Origin: Apium graveolens
Lineage: Eukaryota > Streptophyta > Magnoliopsida > Apiales > Apiaceae
Length of the DNA: 64,000 bases
Direction: 5' to 3'
Assembly: GCF_009905375.1 (NCBI RefSeq)
Contig: NC_133647.1
Location: 62,001-126,000 of the forward strand
The first letter of the stretch is position 1. Every line of letters begins with the position of its first letter. The notes under the pieces were generated by a model, which was not told the origin of the DNA, made no database searches, and worked only from the letters and a program-made list of their open reading frames with translations. Below, one piece after another: positions 23,401 through 34,032 of this stretch. A program made the position numbers and the translations under genes.

Positions 23401-26096
23401 ATGGTTTCCAGCCTATTAGGGGCGTAAGTTCTCTTATTCTGTTTGACAGCCTTTCGAGTTGGGTGGACATTCAACTTGTGGGTTATAAGGTCAGGGTCAA
23501 TACAAGGCATGTCAGCTGCTGTCCAAGAAAATACATCATTATTCTCTTATAAGAACTAAGTCAGTCGGCCCTTCAGGGGCTTGTCCAAAGATGCTCCAAT
23601 ATACGTGATCTTATTCGGGTCTAAAGTGTCTAAGGGGATCGGGACCAAGTCCTCAGCCTGATTTCTTTGAAATTCTTCATTCTCTCGAACATCCATGTCT
23701 TCTATGGGGAGGACCTACCCCCCCCCCCCGATTCCATCGGGCCTAAGTGCCGCGACATAGTAACTTTGGGCCATCTTATGATCTTCTAATTTCTCTCTGA
23801 CACCGTTTTTGGTTAGGAACTTAAGCACCGTGTGGTAGGTTAAGGGCACGGCCTTGAACGAGTGAATTCCTATTCTTCCATGGATAGCGTCGTAAGTAGA
23901 GGTTACCTTCACAACCTGAAAGTTTAACATTTGCGTGGCCTCACTTGGCTCTTCCCCAATAGTCATGGGAAGTTGTATCACTCCTTCGAATTGGCATTCC
24001 ACTCCGTTGAACTTGTAGATGGGTGTGTCAAATTGGGAGTCATTGTACCCCATCCTCAGAAACGAATCGTGGAACAGACTATCCACGAAAGCTCCATTAT
24101 CGACTAGGACCCTCTTGACAGGACAATTTACAATTATCGGTATGATAACCAGGGGATCATCTTGAGGAAATTTCAAACCCTCAAGGCCGGGGTCGCCAAA
24201 TTCGAGTGTCATCTTCATCTTAGAACGCTTGGGTATGTCTCCGACTATACTCATCACCTCTCTTGCATAGGCCTTTCGAGAGTTCTTTATTGTCCCAGCG
24301 GTTGTTGGCCCTCCTGTGATCATACTGATTAATAGCCCTTGGGGTTGTGGGTTGCGGTCTCGGTCATTGCCCCTTCTATCGTTATCTCTTTGATTATTAT
24401 CTCTATTGAGGCCTTCAGCCTCTTCACCTTTGGTGAACCGCCCAAACTTTTCTGTTCGGATGAGATACTTGATCTCGTCCTTGAGTTGTCTGCAATCGTC
24501 AAGGTCATGACCCACATCTCCATGAAACCTACAATATTGGTTCTTGTCTCTTTTCTCGGGCTCTCTCCTTAGTGGCTTCGCCATCCGAACTCTTTATCCT
24601 TCTTAATTTCCAAAAGTATTTGGCTTCTTAAGGTGTTTAACCTTGCATACTCGGTGAATCTTGGTGGTTGGTTCTTCTTAGGAGTGAAGTGTGAGTTCTT
24701 TCCAGTTCATGGATACTTATTCTTGTCATCGTACTCTTGATCAGTCTATCGCTTCTTGTTGCCGATGGGTTCATTATTTACCACCGCCTTCTTCATACTT
24801 TTCTCTACCTTGATATACTTTCCGGCCCTATCCTGGAACTGCAACATGCTTTCAGGGGGCGCTTAGATAGGGATATCTTAAAAATCATCCCTTGTACCTT
24901 GCTGTAGGGCTATCATGGCTACTTTATCATCAAGGTACGAGATCTTCAGGGTCTCCTTCGTAAACCGGTTCAGGTAGTCTATAAGGGACTCATTTGCTCC
25001 TTACATAAGGCACATAAGAGAAGCCGAACTCTTCTCGTGCACTCTGCCACTGATGAATTGCTTGATGATGGCCTGGCTCAAATCTCTGAAGGATCCAATC
25101 GAGCTGGGGGTAGATGGTTATACCATCTTTGAGCCATACCCGACAAAGTTTGAGGGAAGGCTCGACACTTAATAGCGTCGTTCACAGGCTACATCAACAG
25201 GGCATTGGAGAATGACCTCACATGATTCTCCGAGTCGCCAATATCATCATACGTCTTGATGGTGGACATCTTGAACTTCCTTGGGATGCTGGCATTCGTA
25301 ATATCTTCAGTAAATATGGGGTTAGGATTATCAGGATCTCCTAGGGGCATTAAATCTGTTGGATCGACCATTGGAGTGACAACCCTCTATCTTGGTGTGG
25401 GACCTTCCAAGTCTATGACAGGGGGGAAGTCCCTTGGTCTTGCCACCGTAGAGGGCCTTGGAGGTTGATGCATCTACATATCATGCTTCGTCCTTTGGAT
25501 CCCAGCCTCATCAGCCCTGCCCCTCTCCTGTATATCTTGGGGAATCATCCCTTGGGTGACACGAGGCTGTTGATAGCCTCTCGACATAGGATTCTTGTTA
25601 GCATGTCTCCTCCTTGGAGCGGTCTCCTCCTCCGACGAATTGGAATATCCATTAGAGTAAGGTCCATAGAAGTCTCGATTTTCAGGGATGGAGGCCAAGC
25701 CATGGACATGGGGGCGTCCTCACATGTCTTTCTCCTTGATGCGATAACCCACCCCCTCCGATTTCAGGGTATATAGGCATCCCCTAAGGTGGATTGGTGG
25801 TTCCTGAAATCATGACTGTTGAGAACTCATACCTGACGGGTTTAGAATTTATCAGCGTCTGCAGTTGTTGAAGTAGAGGATTCATCCCTGAAAGAGTTGG
25901 GGGATTCGTCCCTAAAGGTGGATCTTGAATTGGGGGGATTCGTCCCTTGAGTCTGGGAATCAGTTGTCACCGCAGGAATTCATCTACCAAGACTGGCATA
26001 GATTGGGTGAGCTGGGATCTCAATGGAGGACGAGAGTGTCCTCGTAGGGATTGGATCGCCAGTTCCATTGTTGGTTCTGCTCCGTGTGCTTATCAT
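20438..26096 (-). pseudogene. Degenerate gag-pol of element A (Tat lineage)
   Basis: Minus strand, from an ATG at 26096 just after the primer binding site to the TAG at 20438-20440 that ends the NLKVYYV terminus shared with B. Recognisable pieces: gag N-terminus (25698-25474), gag core (25371-25189), zinc knuckle and protease (24584-23715, protease DNGAF where B has DNGAS), reverse transcriptase (23135-22704, YIED where B has YVDD), RNase H (22638-22309), archaeal-type RNase H (22161-21919, HFYGA where B has YFDGA, so the first Asp is lost), integrase zinc region (21696-21418), integrase core (21356-21111, both catalytic Asp positions changed) and integrase tail (20845-20525). Many frameshifts and stops separate them. 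Long dead. Confidence 0.88.
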
Positions 26097-26110
26097 GGTT
26101 GTTGTTAGCG

Positions 26111-26127
26111 TCCCACGGATGGCGCAT
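26111..26127 (-). other. Degenerate primer binding site of element A
   Basis: On the minus strand it reads ATGCGCCATCCGTGGGA, clearly related to the TTGGCGCCGTCTGTGGGA site of element B, and lies between the LTR end and the gag ATG. Confidence 0.6.
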
Positions 26128-26533
26128 TGTGGAATGAAAATTAGGGTTTCTTTTAGTATTTAATGGTAGGGTTTATGAGTTTCGAGATTTAATGGTTGTT
26201 CTCGCGTTGTGGACTGTCTGTCCTTGCAAGATGCCTACGTATATCTGTGTTGTAGAGAATCAAGTCAAAAATGTAGTTCTAGGCTGATGGGTAGATCACT
26301 TTATATAGAGAATGAGTGTAGGGTTAGACTAAGATTAAGAGACTTGGTGGACAAGTCTCCAATTTAAAAGGCAATTAGGACTCCTGTAAAGCAGCGAATC
26401 TTAGATCCTTCCTTGTAGGAGTTAGTGTCCATGTTGAACATCGCGTCTCTAGTCTTTTAGCTGTATTGTGCTTTTCCGCGAACAGCCTTCGTTCGTCAAT
26501 ATTGAGAACATGAGCCGTTTTCAGTCCGTGACA
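26128..26533 (-). repeat. 5' LTR of element A
   Basis: About 406 bp, read on the minus strand from TGTCACGGAC to CATTCCACA. It shares blocks with the LTR of B, such as GTCCACCAAGTCTC and GCTTGATTCTCTA-type strings, and a TATATAAAG box. The outer end is less certain than the inner end. No second copy was found on the left side of the element. Confidence 0.6.
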
Positions 26534-27361
26534 TATTTTGACCGACCTGGTTCATATTGGATTTAAAATGGTGGGGTCGTAAACAATGGCAAAGATTATA
26601 TATTATGACCTGACATCTCCGAGACTAATAAATGAAGTATTGTTTGATATATATATATACACTTGAAGATCTTATTATATCAAAAGTTACAAAAATCACC
26701 TGCGAATTATGAAATCATACTCAACCAGAAATTAATTCTTATATTTGTATGTAAAAATGAAGTTGTAGTTGTTGTAGTTGTTTCGTCATGGAGGTGTCTA
26801 TTCGTTGACCAATTATGTTCAAAACATTAATTAAATCTTGAAATTATAAAACCCCACATGTAATGACATGTAACCAGTGTCAAGAAAATTATATATAAGT
26901 TATATGATTGCGTATTATTATATGATGATAACTATTTTTATGTAAAAAAATATGACTCGTGTCATGTTTGTCCAATAAGTCAAATATAAACTTGATAGAA
27001 AAATACGGGGAAATGAAAATAAATCATATCCTATTATAATTTAATTTATTAAATTATCATGAATGAGAAAAGTATAATTTTGTGAGTATATTTTATTAAA
27101 ATTGTGTATTAACAAATAGGTCACTATTTAAATTAAAATATTTTCATTTAAAATTTCTTATGTTATTGATGAAATGTCATTATAAAAAATGATATGGATA
27201 TTATAGTTACTGAATAACCCCCGTTATTATATAAATATGTTATATCAACCAACTCCAAGTAATTATATTTAATTTATTTAAACTTGATTGAATACTATTT
27301 TGTTTTAGTTTGGACTTTAGTATTATATATTATTTTGTTGTATCTCGATATCATTATTTCA
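26534..27361. other. AT-rich spacer between elements A and B
   Basis: About 830 bp, noncoding, with scattered TA repeats. No gene or recognisable repeat seen. The last five bases before element B (27362-27366) are its target duplication. Confidence 0.5.
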
Positions 27362-27366
27362 ACCGA

Positions 27367-27934
27367 TGATAGGGATAAATAAATTATGATTGTATAATTA
27401 AATACTGCATTAATTATATAAGCTGTGGGCTGCTAGGCCCAATAAAAAGATATATGAAACTCAGACCAGAAAGGTTAAGCCTGATGGACCAGATCAGGCC
27501 TGATGGAATAAAAAAGGCCCAAAAGCCCTAATTATTAATTAATTCCGTAATTAATTAATAAGGGAAAAATCAGCTATTGAGAAGAGTCCCGGTAAGGATA
27601 TAAATCCTTATAGATTAGCCTCAAGGGGACCTAAAAGGATAAGGAATCAGCTTCCTACTTCCTAGGACTCCTAGGTCTATCCTAATTCAGAGGCTTGTCC
27701 ACCAAGTCTCCTATACCAAGTCCAATTCAAGGACTCCCACATCTATATAAGGGGCCTCACCCCACAAATCAGAACTACGTTTTTTGGCTTGATTCTCTAA
27801 TTCACAGAGATACATAGGCATCTCGTAAAGGCAGATTGAGTCACGAAACACGAGAGCAGCCATTAAAGGCCTTGAGCTCCCGAATCTTAGTATTAAACAC
27901 AGCAAGTAATAACCTTGATTTCTTATCCATAACA
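27367..27934 (+). repeat. 5' LTR of element B
   Basis: 568 bp, TG...CA. TATA box TATATAA at 27744-27750. The three differences from the 3' LTR lie in ATTAATTATATAAG, CTCCTAGGTC and GATACATAGG (the 3' copy has G, A and G at the changed sites). Confidence 0.97.
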
Positions 27935-27953
27935 TTTGGCGCCGTCTGTGGGA
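27935..27953 (+). other. Primer binding site of element B
   Basis: TTTGGCGCCGTCTGTGGGA immediately after the LTR, a form common in Tat elements. I do not assign the tRNA. Confidence 0.8.
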
Positions 27954-27967
27954 AAGCAATAACAACC

Positions 27968-30900
27968 ATGGCGAGAACACGGAGAACAATTGGAGCTCTA
28001 GAGAAAGGAACACCATCAGAGACAACCCAGGTGATTTCATCAACCGTAGAGGTTCCTCCCCATTCAACTTATGCATCTACTCAGGGGGAAGCCCAGACAG
28101 GGGCAACTCAACCTCAGCCACAAGGGACAACTCCCCCGACTATTCAAGGTACGAATCCTCAAGTTCAGCAAGTACATATACCTGTGAATTCTCGACCCGT
28201 CGGGTATGAATATTCAACTGTTGTTACTACTAACCCCCCTTATGGGATGCCCCTTCACCCTGAGGTTGGAGGAAGCGGATATGCTGGGCGAAGCGAAGCA
28301 CGAGGGCGGTCGCCCCCCTATATACGAGGTTTGGATCCTATCCCTGAGGATCGGGAATTTTCTGGTCCATACACTGAGAGAGACTCCGAATCTTCGGATG
28401 ATGAAGTGGCCCCGAGAAGGAGGCGCCCTGGAAAAGAGCCAATAGCCGATGGAAGGCAACGCCCCCAAAGCACCCCAGGGGCGAATCCCCAAGAAGTGCA
28501 GGAAAAGATCAGGGCTCATGAGGCTGAAATCCAAAGGCTGAGGCGTGATTTGGAGGCTCACCAAGCCACCAGACCCCACATACCTCCTAGGGGGAGAAAT
28601 CCTCCTCCTATCATAGACCTGGATGGTCCGGTAAGAAGAAGGGCTGCTGTCCCAAGAACTGATCCGAGCAATCTCCTTCCCCTTGGAGATCCTGATGATC
28701 CAACTCCACCCTTCACAGAAGAGATAATGAATGCCCATGTCTCAAGGAAATTCAAGATGCCCACTATCAAAGCCTATGATGGCACGGGAGACCCCGCTAA
28801 TCATGTTAGGACATTCTCTAATGCACTGCTGCTGCAACCCGTGAATGATGCTATAAAATGTCGGGCCTTCCCTCAAACCCTGTCGGGTATGGCTCAAAGA
28901 TGGTACAGTCGCCTACCCCCAAATTCTATTGGATCATTCAGAGAACTAAGTCAGGCTTTTATTAAGCAATTCATCAGTGGAAGAGTCCATGAGAAAAGTT
29001 CAGCATCTCTTATGAGTCTTGTGCAAGGAGCTAAGGAATCCTTAAGAGATTACCTGAATCGTTTTACAAAGGAGGCTTTAAAAGTCCCAGATCTTGATGA
29101 TAAGGTAGCCATGATAGCATTGCAACAAGGAACTAGGGATGAGTTTTTTAAGATGTCTTTGGCCAAACGACCCCCTGAGAGCATGTTGCAGCTCCAAGAG
29201 AGGGCAGGGAAGTATATCAAGGTTGAAGAAAGTATGAGGAAGACCGTAGTAAGTAATGAGCCCACTGGAGGCAAGAAACGAAAAACTGATTTGGAGTATA
29301 TCGCTAAGGACAAATATCCTAGAACCGAACAAAACCCTGATTCAACCCCCAAGAAGGGAGGACCTGGGCAAAAGTTCACTGAATACGCTAAGCTGAATGC
29401 TCCCAGAAGTCAGATTTTGATGGAGATTGAGAAAGACAGAGATATTCGCTGGCCTAAGCCCTTGAAGGCTGATCCCGCCAAGCTAGATAGGGGCAAGTAT
29501 TGCAGGTTTCACAAAGATGTTGGCCATGACACCGATGAGTGTAGGAAATTGAAAGATGAAATTGAGTTTTTGATTCGAAAAGGAAGATTGAATAAGTATA
29601 CTGAAGATGGAGGGGACAGAAATAATAATGGAAGGAAGAACTTTGAAGATCGTAGGAGGGACCAAGATGATCAGGGGCGGAATCCCCAACCTAGAGGACC
29701 AGTTATAAACACCATTTATGGAGGGCCGAGACCTCAAGGGCCTGTGATAAACACGATCTTTGGAGGTCCAACTGCTGCTGGATTGTCCAAAAATTCCAGA
29801 AAGGCATATACTAGAGAGGTTATGCATATTGTTGGAGAAGCCCCGAAGAGGGCCAGGACAGAAGTAACATTGGCTTTTGATGATTCCGACCTAGAGGGTG
29901 TGAAGTTTCCCCATGACGACCCGTTGGTCATAACACCAATAATAGGAAATAGCCCGGTTAAGAGGGTCCTTGTGGATAATGGTGCTTCTGTGGATATCTT
30001 GCTCCACGACACCTTTCTAAGGATGGGGTATAACGACTCCCAGTTAACACCAACCGACATGCCGATATATGGATTTGCTGGAGTAGAATGTCCTGTGGAA
30101 GGGATAATCAAGTTGCCAACCACCATAGGTACGGAGCCAAGGCAAGCAACGCAGATGCTGGATTTCGTAGTGGTAAAGGCTAGTTCAACTTATAATGCTA
30201 TCATGGGGAGAACAGGGATACATGCCTTCAAGGCAGTCCCCTCTTCCTACCATTCAGTCATGAAGTTTCCCACCCGAAACGGGATTGGAGAAGAGAGAGG
30301 AGATCAAAAAATGGCTAGAAGCTGTTATGTGGCCTCTTTGAGGGCAGACGGAGTCGGGGGGCAGGTTCTTCCTATTGAAGATATGGATGTTCGAGAAAAT
30401 GATGAGAATAGAGGAAGGCCAGCAGAAGAATTGGTTTCGATTCCTTTAGATCCCAAGAATCCTGAGAGGATGACTTTCATTGGAGCCACATTAGAGGAGC
30501 CCCTTAGAGGGAAGTTAGTGAAATTTTTGCAAGAAAATAGTGATGTGTTTGCATGGTCAGCAGCTGATATGCCAGGCATAGACCCGGAGTTAATTACTCA
30601 CAAGCTAAACGTGGATCCAAGTCGGAAGACAGTGAAACAAAAGAAAAGAAATTTTGCCCCGGAAAGACAAGAGGCTATAAAGCAGGAAGTGGAAAAGCTC
30701 TTAGAGGCTGGTTTCATTGAGGAGATTCAATTTCCGGAGTGGTTAGCAAACCCTATAATGGTGAAGAATGCTAATGGAAAGTGGAGGATGTGTATAGACT
30801 TCACCGATCTGAATGATGCATGCCCCAAAGACTGTTTTCCGCTGCCTAGAATTGATACTTTGATTGATGCCACCGCTGGACATGAGATGCTGAGTTTCAT

Positions 30901-33484
30901 GGATGGGTTTAGCGGATACAACCAGATCAAAATGCATAAGGATGACATTCCAAAGGTATCATTTATCACTGACTTTGGTGTTTATTGTTATCTTGTTATG
31001 GCGTTTGGTCTCAAGAATGCAGGAGCCACCTATCAAAGGTTGGTGAATAAAATTTTTAAGGATCTTATTGGGAAGACTATGGAAGTCTATGTTGATGACA
31101 TGCTAGTCAAGAGTCTAGTAAAGACTGATCATATAACCCATTTGAGGGAAGCTTTTGAGGTCCTGAGGTACCACAAGATGATGTTGAATCCCACGAAGTG
31201 TGCTTTCGGAGTAGGATCTGGAAAATTCTTGGGATTGATGGTCTCAAAGAGGGGAATTGAGGCTAACCCCGATAAAATAAAGGCAATCCTGGACATGGAA
31301 CCCCCAAAAACTGTCAAGGATGTTCAGAAACTCACAGGAAGGGTTGCTGCGCTAGGACGATTCATCTCCAAGTCAGGAGACAAGTGCTTGTCATTCTTCA
31401 AGTCATTAAAGAACATTAAAGACTTTGTATGGAGTGAGGAAAATCAGAAGGCATTTGAAGAGTTAAAGAAGTATATGGGCCAGGCCCCGTTGTTGGCCAA
31501 GCCAGTTCTGAGTGAAGTTTTATTCTTGTACTTGGCTGTTTCAGAAAGCGCCTTGAGCGCGGTGTTGGTTAAGGAGGAACTGAAAGTCCAGAAACCCGTA
31601 TACTATGTCAGCAAAATTTTGCATGGTGCTGAGTTGAATTATTCAGCCATTGAGAAATTCGCTTTAGCCTTGGTAATGGCTTCAAGAAAGCTGCGTCCTT
31701 ATTTTCAAGCTCACCAAATTGAAGTGCTAACAAATCAGCCACTGAGAAATATCATTCACAGTCCCAAGGCAAGTGGGAGACTGATTAAGTGGGCAATAGA
31801 GTTGGGAGAGTTCGATCTCAAGTATAAGCCACGTACGGCCATAAAAGCCCAGGCACTAGCTGACTTCGTGGTGGAATGTACCATACCCAACCAAGAAGTC
31901 GGGGGGCAGGAAGATACCATACCTCAAGACAAGGGAGTCGACCATGGGGACAAGGAGAAAGAATATTGGGTTCTCTATTTTGATGGAGCATCAAAAACAA
32001 ATTCCAGTGGAGCAGGGTTGGTTTTGCAAAGCCCTGATGGATTCTTAATTGAGTATGCCATGAAGCTAGACTTCCCAACCACAAACAATGAGGCAGAGTA
32101 TGAAGCCCTGATTGCTGGCCTTGGTCTAGCTGGGACACTTAGAGTCAAAAACTTAAAGGTCCGTGGAGACTCGAAGCTGATCATATCCCAGGTAAAGGGA
32201 GAATTTGAGGCAAGAGATGATACGATGGCTAAGTATGTTCGCCTAGTAAGGGCTGTGATGACCCAATTTAATGAATGCCATGTTGAACACATTCCAAGGG
32301 AAGAAAATGCTAAAGCAGATGCGCTATCAAAGTTTGCTTCATCTGAGATTGAAGAAAGTTCAGGGAGTGTGTACTTCCGTGTTTTGAAGACACGAAGCAT
32401 AGATGTTAAGCTTGTGGCTCCCGTAGGCTTGGGGACGTCATGGATTGATCCCATCAAGGCTCACATTCAGACCGGTTGGTTGCCAAATGATGCAACTGAA
32501 GCACGGAAGTTAACTGTTCGGGCACTAAGGTACTCTTTGATAGATGGGATTCTTTACAAAAGATCTTTCGTGGTTCCCTACTTGAGGTGTCTCAGGCCCG
32601 ATGAGGCACGCTTGGCTCTTGAAGAAGTGCATGAAGGTATTTGTGGACAACACTTGGGGGGCAGGGCCTTGGCTCATAAGATAACCCGTTTAGGCTTCTA
32701 TTGGCCAGAAATGATGGCTGATGCCAAAGAATATGTAAAGAAGTGTGATCGCTGTCAGAAACATGCACCAGTGGCCAGACAACCCCCCGAGATGCTGACC
32801 TCTATCAACTCACCTATTCCCTTTGCTATGTGGGGGATGGATATTCTAGGGCCTTTTCCTATGGCCACAGCACAAAGGAAGTTTCTGATTGTAGCCATTG
32901 ATTATTTCACTAAGTGGATTGAAGCCAAGCCCTTGGCCAAAATCACAACTAAACAGGTTGCACAATTCCTGTGGGAAAACATTATGTGCCGATATGGAAT
33001 TCCCCGTATCCTCGTCACTGACAATGGAACACAATTCAACAACGAGGAATTCAAGAAGTATTGCGAAGAAAATGAAATTGAGTTACGGTTCACCTCTGTG
33101 GCTCACCCGCAAGCCAATGGGCAAGCGGAGGTAGCAAATCGGATAATCCTGGATGGACTAAAGAAGAGAATCGAAAAGTCAAGAAATAATTGGGTGGATG
33201 AGATACTTCCCATATTATGGGCCTATAGGACTACCTGTAGAGTCACGACAAATGCAACTCCTTTCATGTTGGCATATGGGGCAGAAGCAGTAGTTCCCGT
33301 GGAGATATCATATTCCTCTCCAAGGATTCAGGCTTTTGATGAAAAAGAAAATGAGGAAGGGCAGAAGTTAGCCCTGGATTTAATCGATGAAGTGCGAGAT
33401 AAAGCACACGCAAAGATAGTAGAATATCAGAAAAAGGCTTCATTCTACTACAACCTAAGGGTTAAAGAGAGGTTTTTCAAATAA
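27968..33484 (+). CDS. Gag-pol polyprotein of element B (Tat lineage), cut near the C-terminus
   Basis: 1838 codons from ATG 27968, which has good context (ACAACCATGG) and follows the primer binding site. The open frame also extends upstream into the LTR without an ATG, so that part is not counted. Order: Pro/Arg-rich N-terminus, gag core (about 275-420), zinc finger C512-H515-H520-C525, protease DNGAS (670-674), reverse transcriptase with YVDD at 1041-1044, RNase H (about 1190-1310) whose first catalytic Asp is replaced (LAVSES), archaeal-type RNase H (about 1330-1460, YFDGAS with D1339), and integrase with zinc region (about 1555-1600) and D1625, D1685, E1721. TAA at 33482-33484 stops it; the frame then continues to 33673 with the C-terminal module. 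Confidence 0.93.
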   Translation: MARTRRTIGALEKGTPSETTQVISSTVEVPPHSTYASTQGEAQTGATQPQPQGTTPPTIQGTNPQVQQVHIPVNSRPVGYEYSTVVTTNPPYGMPLHPEVGGSGYAGRSEARGRSPPYIRGLDPIPEDREFSGPYTERDSESSDDEVAPRRRRPGKEPIADGRQRPQSTPGANPQEVQEKIRAHEAEIQRLRRDLEAHQATRPHIPPRGRNPPPIIDLDGPVRRRAAVPRTDPSNLLPLGDPDDPTPPFTEEIMNAHVSRKFKMPTIKAYDGTGDPANHVRTFSNALLLQPVNDAIKCRAFPQTLSGMAQRWYSRLPPNSIGSFRELSQAFIKQFISGRVHEKSSASLMSLVQGAKESLRDYLNRFTKEALKVPDLDDKVAMIALQQGTRDEFFKMSLAKRPPESMLQLQERAGKYIKVEESMRKTVVSNEPTGGKKRKTDLEYIAKDKYPRTEQNPDSTPKKGGPGQKFTEYAKLNAPRSQILMEIEKDRDIRWPKPLKADPAKLDRGKYCRFHKDVGHDTDECRKLKDEIEFLIRKGRLNKYTEDGGDRNNNGRKNFEDRRRDQDDQGRNPQPRGPVINTIYGGPRPQGPVINTIFGGPTAAGLSKNSRKAYTREVMHIVGEAPKRARTEVTLAFDDSDLEGVKFPHDDPLVITPIIGNSPVKRVLVDNGASVDILLHDTFLRMGYNDSQLTPTDMPIYGFAGVECPVEGIIKLPTTIGTEPRQATQMLDFVVVKASSTYNAIMGRTGIHAFKAVPSSYHSVMKFPTRNGIGEERGDQKMARSCYVASLRADGVGGQVLPIEDMDVRENDENRGRPAEELVSIPLDPKNPERMTFIGATLEEPLRGKLVKFLQENSDVFAWSAADMPGIDPELITHKLNVDPSRKTVKQKKRNFAPERQEAIKQEVEKLLEAGFIEEIQFPEWLANPIMVKNANGKWRMCIDFTDLNDACPKDCFPLPRIDTLIDATAGHEMLSFMDGFSGYNQIKMHKDDIPKVSFITDFGVYCYLVMAFGLKNAGATYQRLVNKIFKDLIGKTMEVYVDDMLVKSLVKTDHITHLREAFEVLRYHKMMLNPTKCAFGVGSGKFLGLMVSKRGIEANPDKIKAILDMEPPKTVKDVQKLTGRVAALGRFISKSGDKCLSFFKSLKNIKDFVWSEENQKAFEELKKYMGQAPLLAKPVLSEVLFLYLAVSESALSAVLVKEELKVQKPVYYVSKILHGAELNYSAIEKFALALVMASRKLRPYFQAHQIEVLTNQPLRNIIHSPKASGRLIKWAIELGEFDLKYKPRTAIKAQALADFVVECTIPNQEVGGQEDTIPQDKGVDHGDKEKEYWVLYFDGASKTNSSGAGLVLQSPDGFLIEYAMKLDFPTTNNEAEYEALIAGLGLAGTLRVKNLKVRGDSKLIISQVKGEFEARDDTMAKYVRLVRAVMTQFNECHVEHIPREENAKADALSKFASSEIEESSGSVYFRVLKTRSIDVKLVAPVGLGTSWIDPIKAHIQTGWLPNDATEARKLTVRALRYSLIDGILYKRSFVVPYLRCLRPDEARLALEEVHEGICGQHLGGRALAHKITRLGFYWPEMMADAKEYVKKCDRCQKHAPVARQPPEMLTSINSPIPFAMWGMDILGPFPMATAQRKFLIVAIDYFTKWIEAKPLAKITTKQVAQFLWENIMCRYGIPRILVTDNGTQFNNEEFKKYCEENEIELRFTSVAHPQANGQAEVANRIILDGLKKRIEKSRNNWVDEILPILWAYRTTCRVTTNATPFMLAYGAEAVVPVEISYSSPRIQAFDEKENEEGQKLALDLIDEVRDKAHAKIVEYQKKASFYYNLRVKERFFK

Positions 33485-33673
33485 GGTGACCTAGTCTTGA
33501 GAAAAATAGAGGCTTCTGGTGTCGGACAGAAAGGAAAGCTTGCCCCAAATTGGGAAGGGCCGTATAGAGTCAAGAGCGTTCAGGGTAGAGGAACCTACAA
33601 GCTGGAGACTATGGATGGTTTTGAAGTCCCGAGAACCTGGCACGCACAAAACCTGAAGGTTTACTACGTGTAA
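33485..33673 (+). pseudogene. Orphaned C-terminal tail of element B integrase
   Basis: 62 codons plus stop (TAA 33671-33673) in frame with gag-pol, beginning GDLVLRKIEASG and containing NWEGPYRVKSV, the GPY/F-type region. The related element A has a Gln codon where B has the stop, so a C-to-T change is the simplest cause. Confidence 0.82.
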
Positions 33674-34032
33674 GATGGTCGAAGTACGATTCTCACTTGT
33701 CATTATGACAAGTAGGTTTAAAAGCACCTTGAAGCTTTGTTTGCATAGTATTTTTCTTTTTTAGCTATTATAGATCAGGGTCGGACCCATATTATGTAAG
33801 GTTTTGGAAAACCAGACTTGAAATTGAAGAGTTCGAAATCATTTCAACCTATGGATGTTTGAGTTGTGATAATACTTGTGTGGCCCATTAAGCCAAGTTT
33901 GAATATTAAAGTATCGGAAAAATGAAGGAGAGAATGCAAATAAGGAAAGTAGCATAGCCCCGCAGGGTAATAAGTTTTAATACAAACAAAAGTCCAGACA
34001 TAAATTAAGGATAAAATTACAAAATAGAAAAA
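33674..34032. other. Convergent spacer of element B
   Basis: 359 bp between the stop codon ending the pol reading on the plus strand and the stop of the antisense gene on the minus strand. No gene seen. Transcripts from both sides would end in or run through it. Confidence 0.6.

Larger units (their letters stand above)
5181..26533 (-). mobile_element. Element A: old, broken Tat-lineage Ty3/gypsy retrotransposon, split by element C
   Basis: Read on the minus strand: LTR (26533-26128), primer binding site, gag-pol (26096-20438), a spacer (20437-20094), then the 11.2-kb insertion of element C, then the 3' region 8871-5181. The 3' region carries an opposite-strand gene remnant (6773-8850) and degenerate repeats. 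Removing C leaves about 365 bp between the pol stop and the antisense gene stop, against 359 bp in element B, which confirms the join. The LTR is related to that of B. Coding parts have many stops and frameshifts, and catalytic residues are lost. The left LTR is absent, so the element is truncated. The left limit is approximate. Confidence 0.8.

Noticed and set aside
27836..27967. Extension of the element B gag frame upstream into the LTR
   Set aside because: It has no ATG, starts inside the LTR, and the ATG at 27968 has good context right after the primer binding site.
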